Made by a program: the position numbers and the translations under genes. The notes under the pieces are model-generated. The model had not been told where the DNA came from and searched no databases. It saw only the letters and a program-made list of their open reading frames with translations. From Vibrio sp. RE86 (GTDB lineage Bacteria; Pseudomonadota; Gammaproteobacteria; Enterobacterales; Vibrionaceae), in the NCBI RefSeq assembly GCF_013114545.1, contig NZ_VTXI01000002.1, positions 248,001 through 312,000 on the forward strand: DNA of 64,000 nucleotides, read 5' to 3'. Each line of letters begins with the position of its first letter. Position 1 is the stretch's first letter. This document shows, piece after piece, positions 26,290 to 35,696 of this stretch.

Positions 26290-29154
26290 TTAATCTTCAT
26301 AGTTGTCGATGCTAGGGCATGAACAGATTAGGTTACGGTCACCGTATACGTTGTCTACGCGGTTTACTGTAGGCCAGTACTTCCAAGACTTCGTTGCAGG
26401 TGATGGGAAGCAACCTAGTTCACGAGAGTATGGGCGATCCCATTCGTCTTTCGCTAGATCAACTTGAGTGTGAGGTGCGTTAACTAGAGGGTTATTCTCT
26501 AGTGGCCACTCACCATTCTTCACTTTTGCCATCTCTTCACGGATTGCGATCATCGCATCACAGAAGCGGTCGATCTCTTCTAGATCTTCAGATTCTGTTG
26601 GCTCAACCATCAGTGTACCCGCAACTGGGAACGACATTGTTGGTGCGTGGAAACCGTAGTCCATTAGACGCTTCGCGATATCTTCTTCGCTGATGCCTGT
26701 TTCTTCTTTCAGTGGGCGAATGTCGATAATACATTCGTGCGCCACACGACCGTTTGTACCACGGTAAAGAACAGGGTAATGAGGACGTAGACGCTCCATC
26801 ATGTAGTTCGCGTTCAGGATCGCGACTTTCGTTGCGTCTGTCAGGCCAGCTTCACCCATCATCGCGATGTAAGCCCAAGAGATCGGTAGGATAGAAGCAC
26901 TACCTAAATCAGCCGCTGATACTGCAAACTCTTCACCTTCTACACCGTTTTCGATGTGACCTGGTAGGAAAGGTGCAAGGTGCGATTTAACACCGATAGG
27001 ACCCATACCTGGACCACCACCACCGTGTGGGATACAGAATGTCTTGTGAAGGTTTAGGTGAGAAACGTCAGAACCGATCAAGCCTGGTGATGTTAGGCCA
27101 ACCTGAGCGTTCATGTTCGCACCATCTAGGTAAACTTGACCGCCGGCAGCGTGAACCATTTCACACACTTCTTTCACTTGCTCTTCGTAAACACCGTGTG
27201 TTGAAGGGTAAGTGATCATGATGCTTGATAGGTTTTCTGCGTGCTTCTCGATTTTAGCTGCTAGGTCAGTCATGTCGATGTTGCCATCATCATCACATTT
27301 AACCACAACCACCTTCATTGAAACCATTGAAGCAGTCGCTGGGTTTGTACCGTGTGCTGAACTTGGGATCAGACATACGTTACGGTGACCTTCGCCACGA
27401 CTATCGTGGTAGCGTTGAATCGCGATAAGACCTGCGTACTCACCTGATGCACCAGAGTTTGGCTGTAGTGAGAAGTCATCGTAGCCTGTGATTTCACATA
27501 GCTTCTCTTTTAGGTCTTTTGCTAGCGCAGAGTAACCCGCCGCTTGCTCGATTGGCGCGAATGGGTGGATAGAACCAAACTCAGGCCACGTCACTGGGAT
27601 CATTTCAGCGGCTGCGTTTAATTTCATTGTACAGCTACCTAGTGGAATCATACCGTGAGTCAGTGAGAAGTCTTTGTTCTCAAGCTGCTTCAGGTAACGC
27701 ATCATCTGCGTTTCACTGTGGTGCGTGTTGAATACTGGGTGAGTTAGGTATTCTGAAGTACGACGAAGCGCTTCAGGAATCGCTGCAAACTCATTCCCCG
27801 CAATTTCAGAAGAAAGTGCGTTTACTTCTTCTTTCACGCCGAATACTGCAAATAGAGCTTCGATATCCGCTGTTGTGGTTGTTTCATCCAAGCTAACGCC
27901 AAGTTGAGTAGGCAGTTTGCGTAGGTTGATGTCAGCCGCTTGTGCTTTCGCGTACAGCGCGTCAGTCTGGTCACCCGCATTGATGGTGATGGTATCAAAG
28001 AAGCTGTTGTGTGCTAATTCAAAACCAGACTTAGTCAAACCAGCCGCTAGAATAGCAGTCATGTGGTGTGTACGACGAGCAATCGTGCGTAGGCCTTCTG
28101 CGCCGTGGTACACCGCGTAGAATGACGCCATGTTTGCTAGTAGAGCCTGAGCTGTACAGATGTTTGATGTCGCTTTTTCACGGCGGATGTGCTGTTCACG
28201 AGTCTGCATTGCCATACGCAGTGCTTGGTTACCGTTGGTGTCGATAGACACGCCGATAACGCGGCCTGGCATAGTACGCTTGTGCTTGTCACGAGTTGCC
28301 ATGAATGCAGCGTGAGGACCGCCGTAACCCATAGGAACACCGAAACGTTGCGCTGAGCCGATTACAACGTCTGCGCCCATTTCACCCGCAGGTTTCAGTA
28401 GTGCTGAAGCTAGAAGGTCGGTTGCGACAGTAACGAGCGTTTTGTTTGCTTGTGCTTTCGCGATGATGTCCGTTAGGTCACGAACCTCACCTGTTGTGCC
28501 TGGGTATTGAACCAGTGCACCGAACACGTCTTGTTCTGGTAGAGACTCAAGTGAACCAACTAGAACGTCAAAGCCGATGTACTTAGCGCGAGTTTTTACA
28601 ACTTCTAGCGTCTGTGGGTGTACATCGTCTGCAACGAAGAATACTTTGCTCTTGCTCTTACCTGCGCGCTTACATAGCGTCATCGCCTCGCCTGCTGCTG
28701 TTGCTTCATCAAGCAGTGATGCGTTTGCGATGTCCATGCCAGTTAGGTCCATGACCATCTGCTGGAAATTAAGTAGCGCTTCTAGGCGACCTTGAGAAAT
28801 CTCTGGCTGGTATGGCGTGTACGCTGTGTACCAACCTGGGTTTTCAAGCACGTTACGTAGAATGACGTTTGGCGTGAAGGTGTTGTAGTAACCTTGGCCA
28901 ATGAACGTACGTTTGATTTGGTTTTGGTCGGCGAACTCGCGCATTGCAACCAACATATCTGCTTCGCTTTTTGCTTCAGCAAGTGTCATTGGTTTTTCTA
29001 GGCGAATTTGCGCTGGAACGGTTTCATCGATCAATGCATCTAGGTTTGCAACATTGATCGCTTCCAACATTTTCTGTTGGTCAGATTTATTTGGGCCGTT
29101 GTGGCGAGCAACGAACTCATTTTGTGTGCTGAGGCTTTGAAGTAATTCAGTCAT
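26290..29154 (-). CDS. gcvP: Glycine dehydrogenase (decarboxylating), P protein
   Basis: PLP-dependent P protein of the glycine cleavage system, 954 residues and in the single-chain form. It decarboxylates glycine and transfers the aminomethyl group to the lipoyl arm of GcvH. The PLP lysine lies in [18 protein letters not shown], and the typical [20 protein letters not shown] and [14 protein letters not shown] segments are present. It follows gcvH after 121 bases that contain a strong terminator-like hairpin and a second possible promoter, so its expression may be partly independent. Confidence 0.97.
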   Translation of the reverse strand: MTELLQSLSTQNEFVARHNGPNKSDQQKMLEAINVANLDALIDETVPAQIRLEKPMTLAEAKSEADMLVAMREFADQNQIKRTFIGQGYYNTFTPNVILRNVLENPGWYTAYTPYQPEISQGRLEALLNFQQMVMDLTGMDIANASLLDEATAAGEAMTLCKRAGKSKSKVFFVADDVHPQTLEVVKTRAKYIGFDVLVGSLESLPEQDVFGALVQYPGTTGEVRDLTDIIAKAQANKTLVTVATDLLASALLKPAGEMGADVVIGSAQRFGVPMGYGGPHAAFMATRDKHKRTMPGRVIGVSIDTNGNQALRMAMQTREQHIRREKATSNICTAQALLANMASFYAVYHGAEGLRTIARRTHHMTAILAAGLTKSGFELAHNSFFDTITINAGDQTDALYAKAQAADINLRKLPTQLGVSLDETTTTADIEALFAVFGVKEEVNALSSEIAGNEFAAIPEALRRTSEYLTHPVFNTHHSETQMMRYLKQLENKDFSLTHGMIPLGSCTMKLNAAAEMIPVTWPEFGSIHPFAPIEQAAGYSALAKDLKEKLCEITGYDDFSLQPNSGASGEYAGLIAIQRYHDSRGEGHRNVCLIPSSAHGTNPATASMVSMKVVVVKCDDDGNIDMTDLAAKIEKHAENLSSIMITYPSTHGVYEEQVKEVCEMVHAAGGQVYLDGANMNAQVGLTSPGLIGSDVSHLNLHKTFCIPHGGGGPGMGPIGVKSHLAPFLPGHIENGVEGEEFAVSAADLGSASILPISWAYIAMMGEAGLTDATKVAILNANYMMERLRPHYPVLYRGTNGRVAHECIIDIRPLKEETGISEEDIAKRLMDYGFHAPTMSFPVAGTLMVEPTESEDLEEIDRFCDAMIAIREEMAKVKNGEWPLENNPLVNAPHTQVDLAKDEWDRPYSRELGCFPSPATKSWKYWPTVNRVDNVYGDRNLICSCPSIDNYED

Positions 29155-29181
29155 TGTCCTTTACCTACTCCGTCGTTCGGG

Positions 29182-29196
29182 TAATGGATTCCATTA
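29182..29196. promoter_or_regulatory. Palindrome between gcvH and gcvP, possible operator
   Basis: TAATGGATTCCATTA is a perfect inverted repeat around a central base, lying 28 bases before gcvP. On the minus strand a TATAAT sequence (29209-29214) lies just upstream, without a clear -35 box. Together these could form a gcvP promoter and operator. No regulator is known from the sequence. Confidence 0.45.
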
Positions 29197-29225
29197 CTGA
29201 TACATTTAATTATATGTCCGAACTT

Positions 29226-29260
29226 TAAAAAAAAGCTGCCACCCGAATAGGGGACAGCTT
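29226..29260 (-). terminator. Intrinsic terminator or attenuator between gcvH and gcvP
   Basis: Read on the minus strand, AAGCTG...CAGCTT arms with additional C-G pairs form a hairpin immediately followed by eight T. It stands 16 bases after gcvH and before gcvP, so it could reduce read-through into gcvP. Confidence 0.75.
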
Positions 29261-29275
29261 CTTAAATTGTCCTAA

Positions 29276-29656
29276 TTACTCGTCTTCGATTGAGTTTAGG
29301 TACTCTTCTGCGTCTTTTAGGTTGTCTAGCTCAGATGCATCCGACATCTTCACTTTAACGATCCAGCCACCTTCGTACGGCTCTTCGTTGATTAGCTCTG
29401 GGCTGTCTTCCAACTCTTCGTTGATTTCTACGATTTCACCTGTGATTGGTGCGTAGATGTCAGACGCTGCTTTTACAGACTCAACGAGTGAGAAGCTTTC
29501 ACCAGCTTCGATTTCGTCTTCTGCCTCAGGTAGGTCAACGAATACTACGTCACCTAGCATCTCTTGAGCGTGCGCAGAAATACCGATAGTTACTGTGCCG
29601 TCACCGTTGTCACGTACCCACTCGTGGCTTTCTGCAAACTTCAGTGTGTTGTCCAT
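29276..29656 (-). CDS. gcvH: Glycine cleavage system H protein
   Basis: Lipoyl carrier protein of 126 residues that shuttles the aminomethyl group between GcvP, GcvT and the lipoamide dehydrogenase. The lipoylated lysine lies in [23 protein letters not shown]. It is acidic and full length. The start ATG at 29656 is preceded by a GGAGATTAAGCA ribosome-binding region. It lies between glyA and gcvP in the same direction. Confidence 0.97.
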   Translation of the reverse strand: MDNTLKFAESHEWVRDNGDGTVTIGISAHAQEMLGDVVFVDLPEAEDEIEAGESFSLVESVKAASDIYAPITGEIVEINEELEDSPELINEEPYEGGWIVKVKMSDASELDNLKDAEEYLNSIEDE

Positions 29657-29692
29657 TGCTTAATCTCCAAATATAAATTTGATTTAAATTGT

Positions 29693-30988
29693 TTATTGGT
29701 AAAGAGGGAAACGACCGCAAAGTGCTTTCACTTCTTTGCGCACGCGTTGTTCCACTTCAGCGTTGCCTTCTGGGTTTTCTACTAACCCGTCCAGTACATC
29801 GCCAATCCAATTACCGATGAGTTTGAATTCTTCTTCGCCAAAGCCGCGGCTAGTTCCCGCAGGTGTACCCAAACGGATACCCGATGTAATCATAGGCTTC
29901 TCTGAATCGAATGGGATGCCATTTTTGTTACATGTGATGCCTGCACGCTCTAGCGCCTCTTCTGTTGTGTTACCTTTCAAGCCCTTAGGACGAAGGTCAA
30001 CCAACATTAGGTGCGTGTCTGTACCGCCAGTCACGATGTCACAACCGCGAGTTTGCAATACTTCCGCTAGAACTTTTGCGTTATTGATCACTGAATCGAT
30101 ATAAGTTGAAAACTCAGGGCCTAACGCTTCTCCGAACGCAACTGCTTTAGCGGCAATTACGTGCATCAGAGGGCCACCTTGAAGGCCTGGGAATACCGCC
30201 GAATTAATCTTCTTAATGATCTCTTCGTGGTTAGTTAGGATCATGCCGCCGCGTGGGCCGCGTAATGTTTTGTGTGTTGTCGTTGTAACAACGTGTGCGT
30301 GTGGCAGTGGGCTTGGGTGTGCACCAGTTGCGATAAGGCCAGCGATGTGCGCCATATCAACCATCAAGATTGCACCGACTTCATCTGCGATTTCACGGAA
30401 CTTAGCGAAGTCGATAACGCGTGGGATTGCACTACCCCCTGCAATTATCATTTTTGGCTTGTGCTCTACTGCTAGGGCACGTACGTCTTCGTAGTTGATT
30501 TCAAGTGTGTCACGGTCAACGCCGTATTGAACAGCATTAAACCATTTACCTGATAGAGCAGGGCGAGCACCGTGAGTTAGGTGGCCACCTGCATCTAGCG
30601 ACATACCTAGGATAGTGTCCCCCGGTTGTAGTAGGGCAAGTTTTACTGCGCCGTTTGCTTGAGCGCCAGAATGAGGTTGAACGTTTGCGTATTCGCATTG
30701 AAACAATTGTTTAGCGCGTTCGATAGCAATCGCCTCTACCGTGTCTACGTGTTCACAACCACCGTAATAGCGGCGACCTGGATAGCCTTCTGCGTACTTG
30801 TTGGTTAGGCATGTGCCTTGTGCTTGCATTACCGCTTTAGACACAATGTTCTCAGAAGCGATAAGCTCAATCTGTTCATTTTGACGAGTGAACTCGGCTT
30901 GGATTCCAGCGAATACAGCGTCGTCTGTAGCAGCAAGGTTAGTAGAGAAAAAGTTCTCTAGGCTGTGATTTTGAAACGGTTTGTTCAT
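29693..30988 (-). CDS. glyA: Serine hydroxymethyltransferase
   Basis: PLP enzyme interconverting serine and glycine with tetrahydrofolate, 431 residues. It shows the PLP-lysine motif [28 protein letters not shown] near the N terminus and [18 protein letters not shown]. The frame extends to 31009, but the ATG at 30988 (MNKPFQNH) has AAGG about 9 bases upstream. As first gene of glyA-gcvH-gcvP it couples glycine cleavage to serine formation. Vibrios often carry a second glyA copy elsewhere; whether this is that extra copy cannot be seen from this window. Confidence 0.95.
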   Translation of the reverse strand: MNKPFQNHSLENFFSTNLAATDDAVFAGIQAEFTRQNEQIELIASENIVSKAVMQAQGTCLTNKYAEGYPGRRYYGGCEHVDTVEAIAIERAKQLFQCEYANVQPHSGAQANGAVKLALLQPGDTILGMSLDAGGHLTHGARPALSGKWFNAVQYGVDRDTLEINYEDVRALAVEHKPKMIIAGGSAIPRVIDFAKFREIADEVGAILMVDMAHIAGLIATGAHPSPLPHAHVVTTTTHKTLRGPRGGMILTNHEEIIKKINSAVFPGLQGGPLMHVIAAKAVAFGEALGPEFSTYIDSVINNAKVLAEVLQTRGCDIVTGGTDTHLMLVDLRPKGLKGNTTEEALERAGITCNKNGIPFDSEKPMITSGIRLGTPAGTSRGFGEEEFKLIGNWIGDVLDGLVENPEGNAEVEQRVRKEVKALCGRFPLYQ

Positions 30989-31320
30989 GGTAGATGACCT
31001 TCCATTCATGCCAACGAGATTTTTTGTAGGGTAATAGTTCTCGTCAGTTTTAATTTATTACTGCTCTTCTCTTACGTAAGAACAGGCGAATTTCCTGCCC
31101 CAAAACTGCGGGGAAAAACGAATCCGAATGTTAAATTCATCAACTATCGAATTCGGAAATAACATCTCTACAACTAACAAGGCTGTAACATAGCGGTTGT
31201 CGCAAGAACAATCAACCAAAAATTTCCTATTGGAAACAAGGTTTCTATTTTTGTTAACAAGAGCACGGTTTATTTCTTGTGCACACCTTTCTTATAGGAA
31301 AGCCTTGGGGCACAATAAAA
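30989..31320. promoter_or_regulatory. Divergent control region of glyA and the XRE regulator
   Basis: About 330 bases without a gene. Next to the regulator lies the shared operator at 31223. Toward glyA there is a leader of roughly 200 bases containing a CCCC/GGGG hairpin around 31095-31115 and the palindrome-like TTACGTAA at 31072. I looked for a glycine riboswitch core here and did not see one. Confidence 0.6.
31223..31246. promoter_or_regulatory. Shared operator, copy 1 (glyA / XRE promoters)
   Basis: The core GGAAACAAGGTTTC is an inverted repeat (GGAAAC-AAG-GTTTC), preceded by a TTTCC half-site. The 18 bases from 31228 to 31245 recur exactly at 32184-32201 before gcvT, which marks it as the probable binding site of the adjacent XRE-cupin regulator. 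Confidence 0.8.
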
Positions 31321-31356
31321 ATGACACAGGAAGTAGTAGAAAAAGTAGAGGGAACC

Positions 31357-31980
31357 ATGTCCGAAGATATCTTTGATGAGTACCCATCATTGACGTTGTC
31401 AAAAGAGTCGGTGGATGAAAACATCGAACCACTTAAGTTAGGGCAACGTATAAAAACCATTAGAGGAAAGCTTGGGATCACGCTAGAAGAAGCCAGTCAG
31501 CGTACAGGGTTGGCTCGTTCAACACTCAGCAAAATTGAGAACGAACAGATCTCTCCTACCTTCCAAGCAATGCAAAAACTCGCAATGGGTTTGCAAATTG
31601 ATATGCCGCAACTGTTTGAACCGCCAAGGAAAAAGGTGGCAACAGGTCGTCGCGATATAACCAAAGCTAACCAAGGCAAACCTCACCCAACACCGACGTA
31701 TGAGCATGAGCTGCTAGCGACGCAGCTTTCTAATAAAAAAATGATGCCGTTCAAAAGTCAGGTACATGCAAGAAACTTTGAAGAGTATGGCGACTGGGTT
31801 CGTCACGATGGTGAAGAGTTCCTACTGATTCTTTCTGGCTCGGTGATGTTCTACTCAGAGTTCTATGAGCCGGTAGAAATGAGCGAAGGTGATAGTGTTT
31901 ATTATGATGCTAATATGGGGCACATGCTGATTTCGACCAGTGAGCAAGATGCACACATTTTATGGGTGACTGCTAAATAA
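31357..31980 (+). CDS. XRE-family regulator with C-terminal cupin domain
   Basis: A cytoplasmic DNA-binding regulator. A helix-turn-helix domain (RIKTIRGKLGITLEEASQRTGLARSTLSKIENEQISPT) is followed by a linker and a cupin sensor domain (GEEFLLILSGSVMFYSE...EGDSVYYDANMGHMLIS). Such proteins usually sense a small amino-acid-like ligand. It is divergent from glyA-gcvH-gcvP and upstream of gcvT, so it probably controls glycine and serine metabolism through the repeated operator. Starts at 31279 (GTG), 31321 (ATG) and 31357 (ATG) are open; the last has an AGAGGG sequence at an ideal distance and gives 207 residues. Confidence 0.87.
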   Translation: MSEDIFDEYPSLTLSKESVDENIEPLKLGQRIKTIRGKLGITLEEASQRTGLARSTLSKIENEQISPTFQAMQKLAMGLQIDMPQLFEPPRKKVATGRRDITKANQGKPHPTPTYEHELLATQLSNKKMMPFKSQVHARNFEEYGDWVRHDGEEFLLILSGSVMFYSEFYEPVEMSEGDSVYYDANMGHMLISTSEQDAHILWVTAK

Positions 31981-32008
31981 AGTAACAAAGTTGTAAATTT
32001 CACATAAG

Positions 32009-32028
32009 AAAAGCAAACGTTTGCTTTT
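32009..32028. terminator. Palindromic hairpin downstream of the XRE regulator
   Basis: A perfect 20-bp palindrome built from AAAAGCAAAC and GTTTGCTTTT, followed by a T-rich stretch. It can form a hairpin with T-runs on both strands and may help end the regulator transcript. Confidence 0.55.
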
Positions 32029-32045
32029 GTTGTTTTGATGAGTAC

Positions 32046-32094
32046 AATAGCGCCTTCTTGGATGTTTGATGTTCAAGATGGCGCTATTTTTTTA
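32046..32094 (+). terminator. Strong intrinsic terminator upstream of gcvT
   Basis: Arms AATAGCGCC (32046-32054) and GGCGCTATT (32080-32088), with an additional inner CTTG/CAAG pairing, are followed by a run of T. It separates the regulator transcript from gcvT, so gcvT must have its own promoter. Confidence 0.85.
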
Positions 32095-32183
32095 TCTGTC
32101 ATAATGTGAATATGATGTTAAGTGTCACATTTTGAACTGTTCTCACCTTGTTAATAGTGCAAATTCTCCCCACTCGTGTTTAT

Positions 32184-32202
32184 TATTGGAAACAAGGTTT
32201 CC
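32184..32202. promoter_or_regulatory. Shared operator, copy 2 (gcvT promoter)
   Basis: TATTGGAAACAAGGTTTCC contains the perfect inverted repeat GGAAAC-AAG-GTTTCC, with a further GGAAAAC half-site 5 bases downstream. It lies about 37 bases before the gcvT start and matches copy 1 at 31223 over 18 bases. Confidence 0.82.
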
Positions 32203-32238
32203 TGAATGGAAAACGAACCTGATCAAACGGAGACAATG

Positions 32239-33357
32239 ATGACTCAAGAATTACTGAAAACACCGCTGCATGCCCTACACGTAGAAGCAGGCGCGAAGAT
32301 GGTTCCATTCGCTGGCTACGACATGCCAGTACAATACAAGCTAGGCGTAAAGAAAGAGCACCTGCATACGCGTGACGCTGCGGGTCTTTTTGATGTGTCG
32401 CATATGGGGCAACTTCGTCTACACGGTGAAGGCGCAGCTGCGTTTTTAGAATCTTTAGTTCCTGTAGATATTATTGACCTTCCTCAAGGCAACCAGCGCT
32501 ACGCTTTCTTTACTAACGAAGAAGGCGGCATTATGGATGACTTGATGGTGGCAAACCTGGGCGACCATCTTTTTGTTGTCGTTAATGCTGCATGTAAAGA
32601 ACAAGACATCAACCACCTAGAAGCGCATCTACCTTCAGGTGTTGAGCTTGAGATTATCGACGACCGCGCATTGTTAGCACTACAAGGGCCAAAAGCGGTA
32701 GACGTACTAAAACGCTTTAACGCTGACGTTGCCGACATGCTATTTATGGATGTGAAGAAGCTAGACATTCTAGGTGTTGAATGTGTGGTTAGCCGCAGTG
32801 GTTACACGGGCGAAGATGGTTACGAGATTTCAGTGCCAAATTCACATGCAGAAGAGTTGGCGCAAAAACTGACGGCTGAAGAAGAGGTAGAGTGGATTGG
32901 TCTTGGTGCGCGTGATTCATTACGTTTAGAGTGTGGACTATGCCTATACGGTCATGACCTTGATACGACAACTACGCCAGTTGAAGCAAGCCTTCTATGG
33001 GGTATTCAGAAAATTCGTCGCATTGGTGGCGAGCGTGAAGGTGGCTTCCCTGGTGCAGATATCATCCTTAAGCAGATCGAAACTAAAGATGTTTCTCGTA
33101 AGCGCGTTGGTCTAGTTGGCCAAACGAAGGCTCCTGTACGTGAAGGTGCTGAGTTGTTTGACGCAGAAGATAACAAGATCGGTGTCGTGACGAGTGGTAC
33201 TGCGGGTCCAAATGCAGGTAAGCCAGTTTCAATGGCCTATGTACGCGCGGACTTAGCTGCAATTGGTACTGAAGTGTTTGCTGATGTTCGTGGTAAAAAG
33301 CTAGCGATGACGGTAGAGAAAATGCCGTTCGTTCCTCAGAGATACTACCGCGGTTAA
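32239..33357 (+). CDS. gcvT: Aminomethyltransferase, glycine cleavage T protein
   Basis: Folate-dependent T protein that takes the aminomethyl group from GcvH, releasing ammonia and forming methylene-tetrahydrofolate. The 372-residue protein has DVSHMGQ, IMDDLMV, GYTGEDGYEI and the C-terminal YVRADLAAIGTEV region of the family. The ORF opens at 32206, but the ATG at 32239 stands 6 bases after GGAG and gives the usual N terminus (MTQELLKTPLHALH). It is separated from glyA-gcvH-gcvP by the regulator gene and lies on the other strand, linked to them by the shared operator. Confidence 0.96.
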   Translation: MTQELLKTPLHALHVEAGAKMVPFAGYDMPVQYKLGVKKEHLHTRDAAGLFDVSHMGQLRLHGEGAAAFLESLVPVDIIDLPQGNQRYAFFTNEEGGIMDDLMVANLGDHLFVVVNAACKEQDINHLEAHLPSGVELEIIDDRALLALQGPKAVDVLKRFNADVADMLFMDVKKLDILGVECVVSRSGYTGEDGYEISVPNSHAEELAQKLTAEEEVEWIGLGARDSLRLECGLCLYGHDLDTTTTPVEASLLWGIQKIRRIGGEREGGFPGADIILKQIETKDVSRKRVGLVGQTKAPVREGAELFDAEDNKIGVVTSGTAGPNAGKPVSMAYVRADLAAIGTEVFADVRGKKLAMTVEKMPFVPQRYYRG

Positions 33358-33408
33358 TAAATCGTCAAAACTCATTATACAGTATGGCGATCTGTAACTT
33401 TTTGTGCT

Positions 33409-33434
33409 AAAACCTCTCTATGAGAGGTTTTTTT
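33409..33434 (+). terminator. Terminator of gcvT
   Basis: The stem AAACCTCTC / GAGAGGTTT with a short loop is followed by a run of T, 50 bases after the gcvT stop. Confidence 0.9.
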
Positions 33435-33481
33435 GTGCGTGTAATTCGTACATATGATTGGATTCGTTACAAGGTAGTATT

Positions 33482-34450
33482 ATGAAAAGTATTCCAGTTC
33501 TACTGGCCTCAGTTTGGGCATTTCAAGCTCAAGGTGTCGAGGTCACTCCATATATTGTTAATGGTACAAATATTAGCGCGTCCACTCATCCATCCTTTGT
33601 GAGCCTATTTTACGATAGGATCGACTATGACGGGGTCTATGCATCTTCACCGTATTGCGGAGGCACGTTATTGTCAGACAGTTATGTCTTAACAGCTGCA
33701 CACTGCATCTACGAAAGTTCGAGGTATCAACTTTTTACATCTGTGGTTCCTCAGTTGGAAAACGAGAGCGACTTCCCCAATTCCATTTTACAAAGAGTAA
33801 TGGTTGAAGAGTTCTATTACCCAAGCTCGTATAACAACACCACTTTGTATGACGACATTGCCATCTTAAAATTGGCTAACCCTATTACCGCAGTTAATAC
33901 GTATGCCGATCTTGCAGTGGCGAGTGATCAACCAACGTATCGCCAAGCATCTGAAACGTTTTATGCTGTCGGTCATGGCAATACTGAAAATGGCGTTGAC
34001 TCCTCGGAACAGCTGCAAAGAACAGAGTTGAAATGGGTAGATAACGTCGCGTGTTCCATTTACTCATCTGACACGAGCGACAATTTGTGTATGACCGGGG
34101 CAGCAACAGTGATTTATGACAATGCAACCTGTCAGGGAGATTCAGGCGGTCCACTTTATTGGAATGGCAAGCAAGTTGGCATCACCAGTTTTGGTCCTCA
34201 AACATGTGGTGATCCAGCCGTTACGCCAAACTCTGTCTTCACCGAAGTGGCGATTTCCAAACACAGTGACTGGATTAACTCAGTTTTAAACGGTAATGAG
34301 ACTCCTAAACTGACCGTTTCAGAATCTGACCGAACCGCTTCAATAGGCGGAACCGCATCTTCTGATAGCAGTGGTGACAGTGGGGGAACGCTTGGTTTTC
34401 TTGCGTTGTCACTGCTCGGGTTCATCGGTTGGAGAAGAAAGTCAGCATAA
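33482..34450 (+). CDS. Secreted trypsin-like serine protease with GlyGly-CTERM tail
   Basis: A chymotrypsin-fold protease of 322 residues. A signal peptide (MKSIPVLLASVWAFQAQG) precedes the IVNG activation junction. The catalytic triad is visible as His74 (TAAHC), Asp125 (DDIAIL) and Ser221 (GDSGGP). The C terminus has a Ser/Gly-rich linker, GGTLGFLALSLLGFIGW and RRKSA, the GlyGly-CTERM sorting signal processed by rhombosortase before type II secretion surface release, as in the V. cholerae Ves proteases. The ATG at 33482, with AAGG upstream, is chosen over the earlier frame opening at 33458. The next gene is a paralogue. Confidence 0.92.
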   Translation: MKSIPVLLASVWAFQAQGVEVTPYIVNGTNISASTHPSFVSLFYDRIDYDGVYASSPYCGGTLLSDSYVLTAAHCIYESSRYQLFTSVVPQLENESDFPNSILQRVMVEEFYYPSSYNNTTLYDDIAILKLANPITAVNTYADLAVASDQPTYRQASETFYAVGHGNTENGVDSSEQLQRTELKWVDNVACSIYSSDTSDNLCMTGAATVIYDNATCQGDSGGPLYWNGKQVGITSFGPQTCGDPAVTPNSVFTEVAISKHSDWINSVLNGNETPKLTVSESDRTASIGGTASSDSSGDSGGTLGFLALSLLGFIGWRRKSA

Positions 34451-34466
34451 ACTTATAGCAAGTAAT

Positions 34467-34496
34467 TTAGTCTATAAATTCAGATAATAGACTAAA
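34467..34496. repeat. Inverted repeat between the two protease genes
   Basis: TTTAGTCTAT and ATAGACTAAA form a 10-bp perfect stem with a 10-base loop. No T-run follows, so it may be an operator for the second protease gene or a weak terminator of the first. Confidence 0.5.
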
Positions 34497-34527
34497 CTAA
34501 AGATCGGTTCTTTGCGGATATGTTGCT

Positions 34528-35562
34528 ATGTCTAAAGTTTACTGGTCTTTACCTTTCTTGCTATTTTTTTCTTCAAGTTACGCTGTCGAGCCTACGCCAT
34601 TCATTGTTAATGGCGCGACAGCGAATATTGCAAATTACCCCTCTTTCGCTAGCCTCTTTTACCGATCTAATACTTTATATAGCCGTTCCCCTTATTGTGG
34701 AGCGACGATGATCAACGATCAATTTGCCCTAACTGCTGCGCATTGTATCTATGGTGATGATGACTTAATGCTGAATACTGTCGTTGTGCCTCAACTTGAA
34801 GACGAGAGTAACTTTCTTTCGGCTGAACAAGCCCAAGCAACGGCTTTTTATTATCCCGATACATACGACGACTCATCGGCGACGTTATGGCGTGATGATA
34901 TCGCCATAATCAAACTTGAAACCCGGCTCAGTGTTGGCGATTACAGGTCGTTATTGAATACGAGTGCGAATGATACATTCTCTGACTCTGATGAGTTTAA
35001 AGCTGTCGGGCATGGGTATATTGAAGGCAATGTTGCGGGGGGGACATTGCTTCTAGATGCAGCGTTGACATATACAAGCACAGAATCTTGCCAGCAAAGT
35101 TACGGCAGCAACCTGACAAGCAAACAGCTCTGCTTTGAAGGTGAGTTGCAAGGAAGTTATAGAAACTCGACGTGCAGTGGTGATTCTGGAGGCCCAGTGT
35201 ACTGGTATAGCGGAGGTCAATATATTCAAGTAGGGGTTACCAGTTTCGGCCCTGCGACATGTGGCGACATTAACTTCCCAATTACCTCAGTATTCACCGA
35301 TGTTTATGACTACCAAAATTGGATTGCTCGGGTGATAAATGGTCTGGAGCAGCCTAAAGCGTACGTTGTAGAAACGGATGGAATAAGAAGCTTAGTTACC
35401 AACTCCGCTACTTACACAGCTCCGGAAACGGTAACCTCAAGCGGTGGCAGTGGAGGGGGGCTTTCAATCAATCACAGCCTTGTTTTGTTTCTACTACTTT
35501 TAGTCAGGTTAATACAGCTACCGAGCGCTTTAACACCTAGATCCTACGTTTCTTACAAATGA
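34528..35562 (+). CDS. Secreted trypsin-like protease, paralogue with altered C-terminal tail
   Basis: A 344-residue chymotrypsin-fold protease clearly related to its upstream neighbour. A signal peptide (about 20 residues) precedes FIVNGA. The triad is His72 (TAAHC), Asp124 (DDIAII) and Ser220 (GDSGGP). The end starts like a GlyGly-CTERM signal (SSGGSGGGLS, then a hydrophobic LVLFLLLLV), but instead of a terminal Arg cluster it continues for about 17 residues (LIQLPSALTPRSYVSYK). This could reflect a decayed or frameshifted sorting signal, so its release from the cell may differ from that of the first protease. Catalysis should be intact. Confidence 0.88.
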   Translation: MSKVYWSLPFLLFFSSSYAVEPTPFIVNGATANIANYPSFASLFYRSNTLYSRSPYCGATMINDQFALTAAHCIYGDDDLMLNTVVVPQLEDESNFLSAEQAQATAFYYPDTYDDSSATLWRDDIAIIKLETRLSVGDYRSLLNTSANDTFSDSDEFKAVGHGYIEGNVAGGTLLLDAALTYTSTESCQQSYGSNLTSKQLCFEGELQGSYRNSTCSGDSGGPVYWYSGGQYIQVGVTSFGPATCGDINFPITSVFTDVYDYQNWIARVINGLEQPKAYVVETDGIRSLVTNSATYTAPETVTSSGGSGGGLSINHSLVLFLLLLVRLIQLPSALTPRSYVSYK

Positions 35563-35696
35563 GAAATAATGGCTAAGATAATGATTAAATTGCATCTTTT
35601 TGCTTATTGTTATGATTGCTCCTTAAACAACATGTTGACTATTTGTAACTAAACGATAGTTTTAAGGCATCGATTAGATATGCAAGGGTGCTCATC

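Noticed and set aside
29736..30104. 122-residue plus-strand ORF inside glyA
   Set aside because: Antisense frame of a well-supported gene; Ser/Pro-rich artefact composition.
30989..31320. Glycine riboswitch before glyA
   Set aside because: I searched this leader and the gcvT leader (32095-32238) for the conserved glycine aptamer core and found no convincing match; the shared palindromic operator explains regulation better.
35397..35562. Frameshift restoring an Arg-rich GlyGly-CTERM tail in the second protease
   Set aside because: I read the other two frames across the tail and found no Arg cluster directly after the hydrophobic stretch, so a simple frameshift is not demonstrated.
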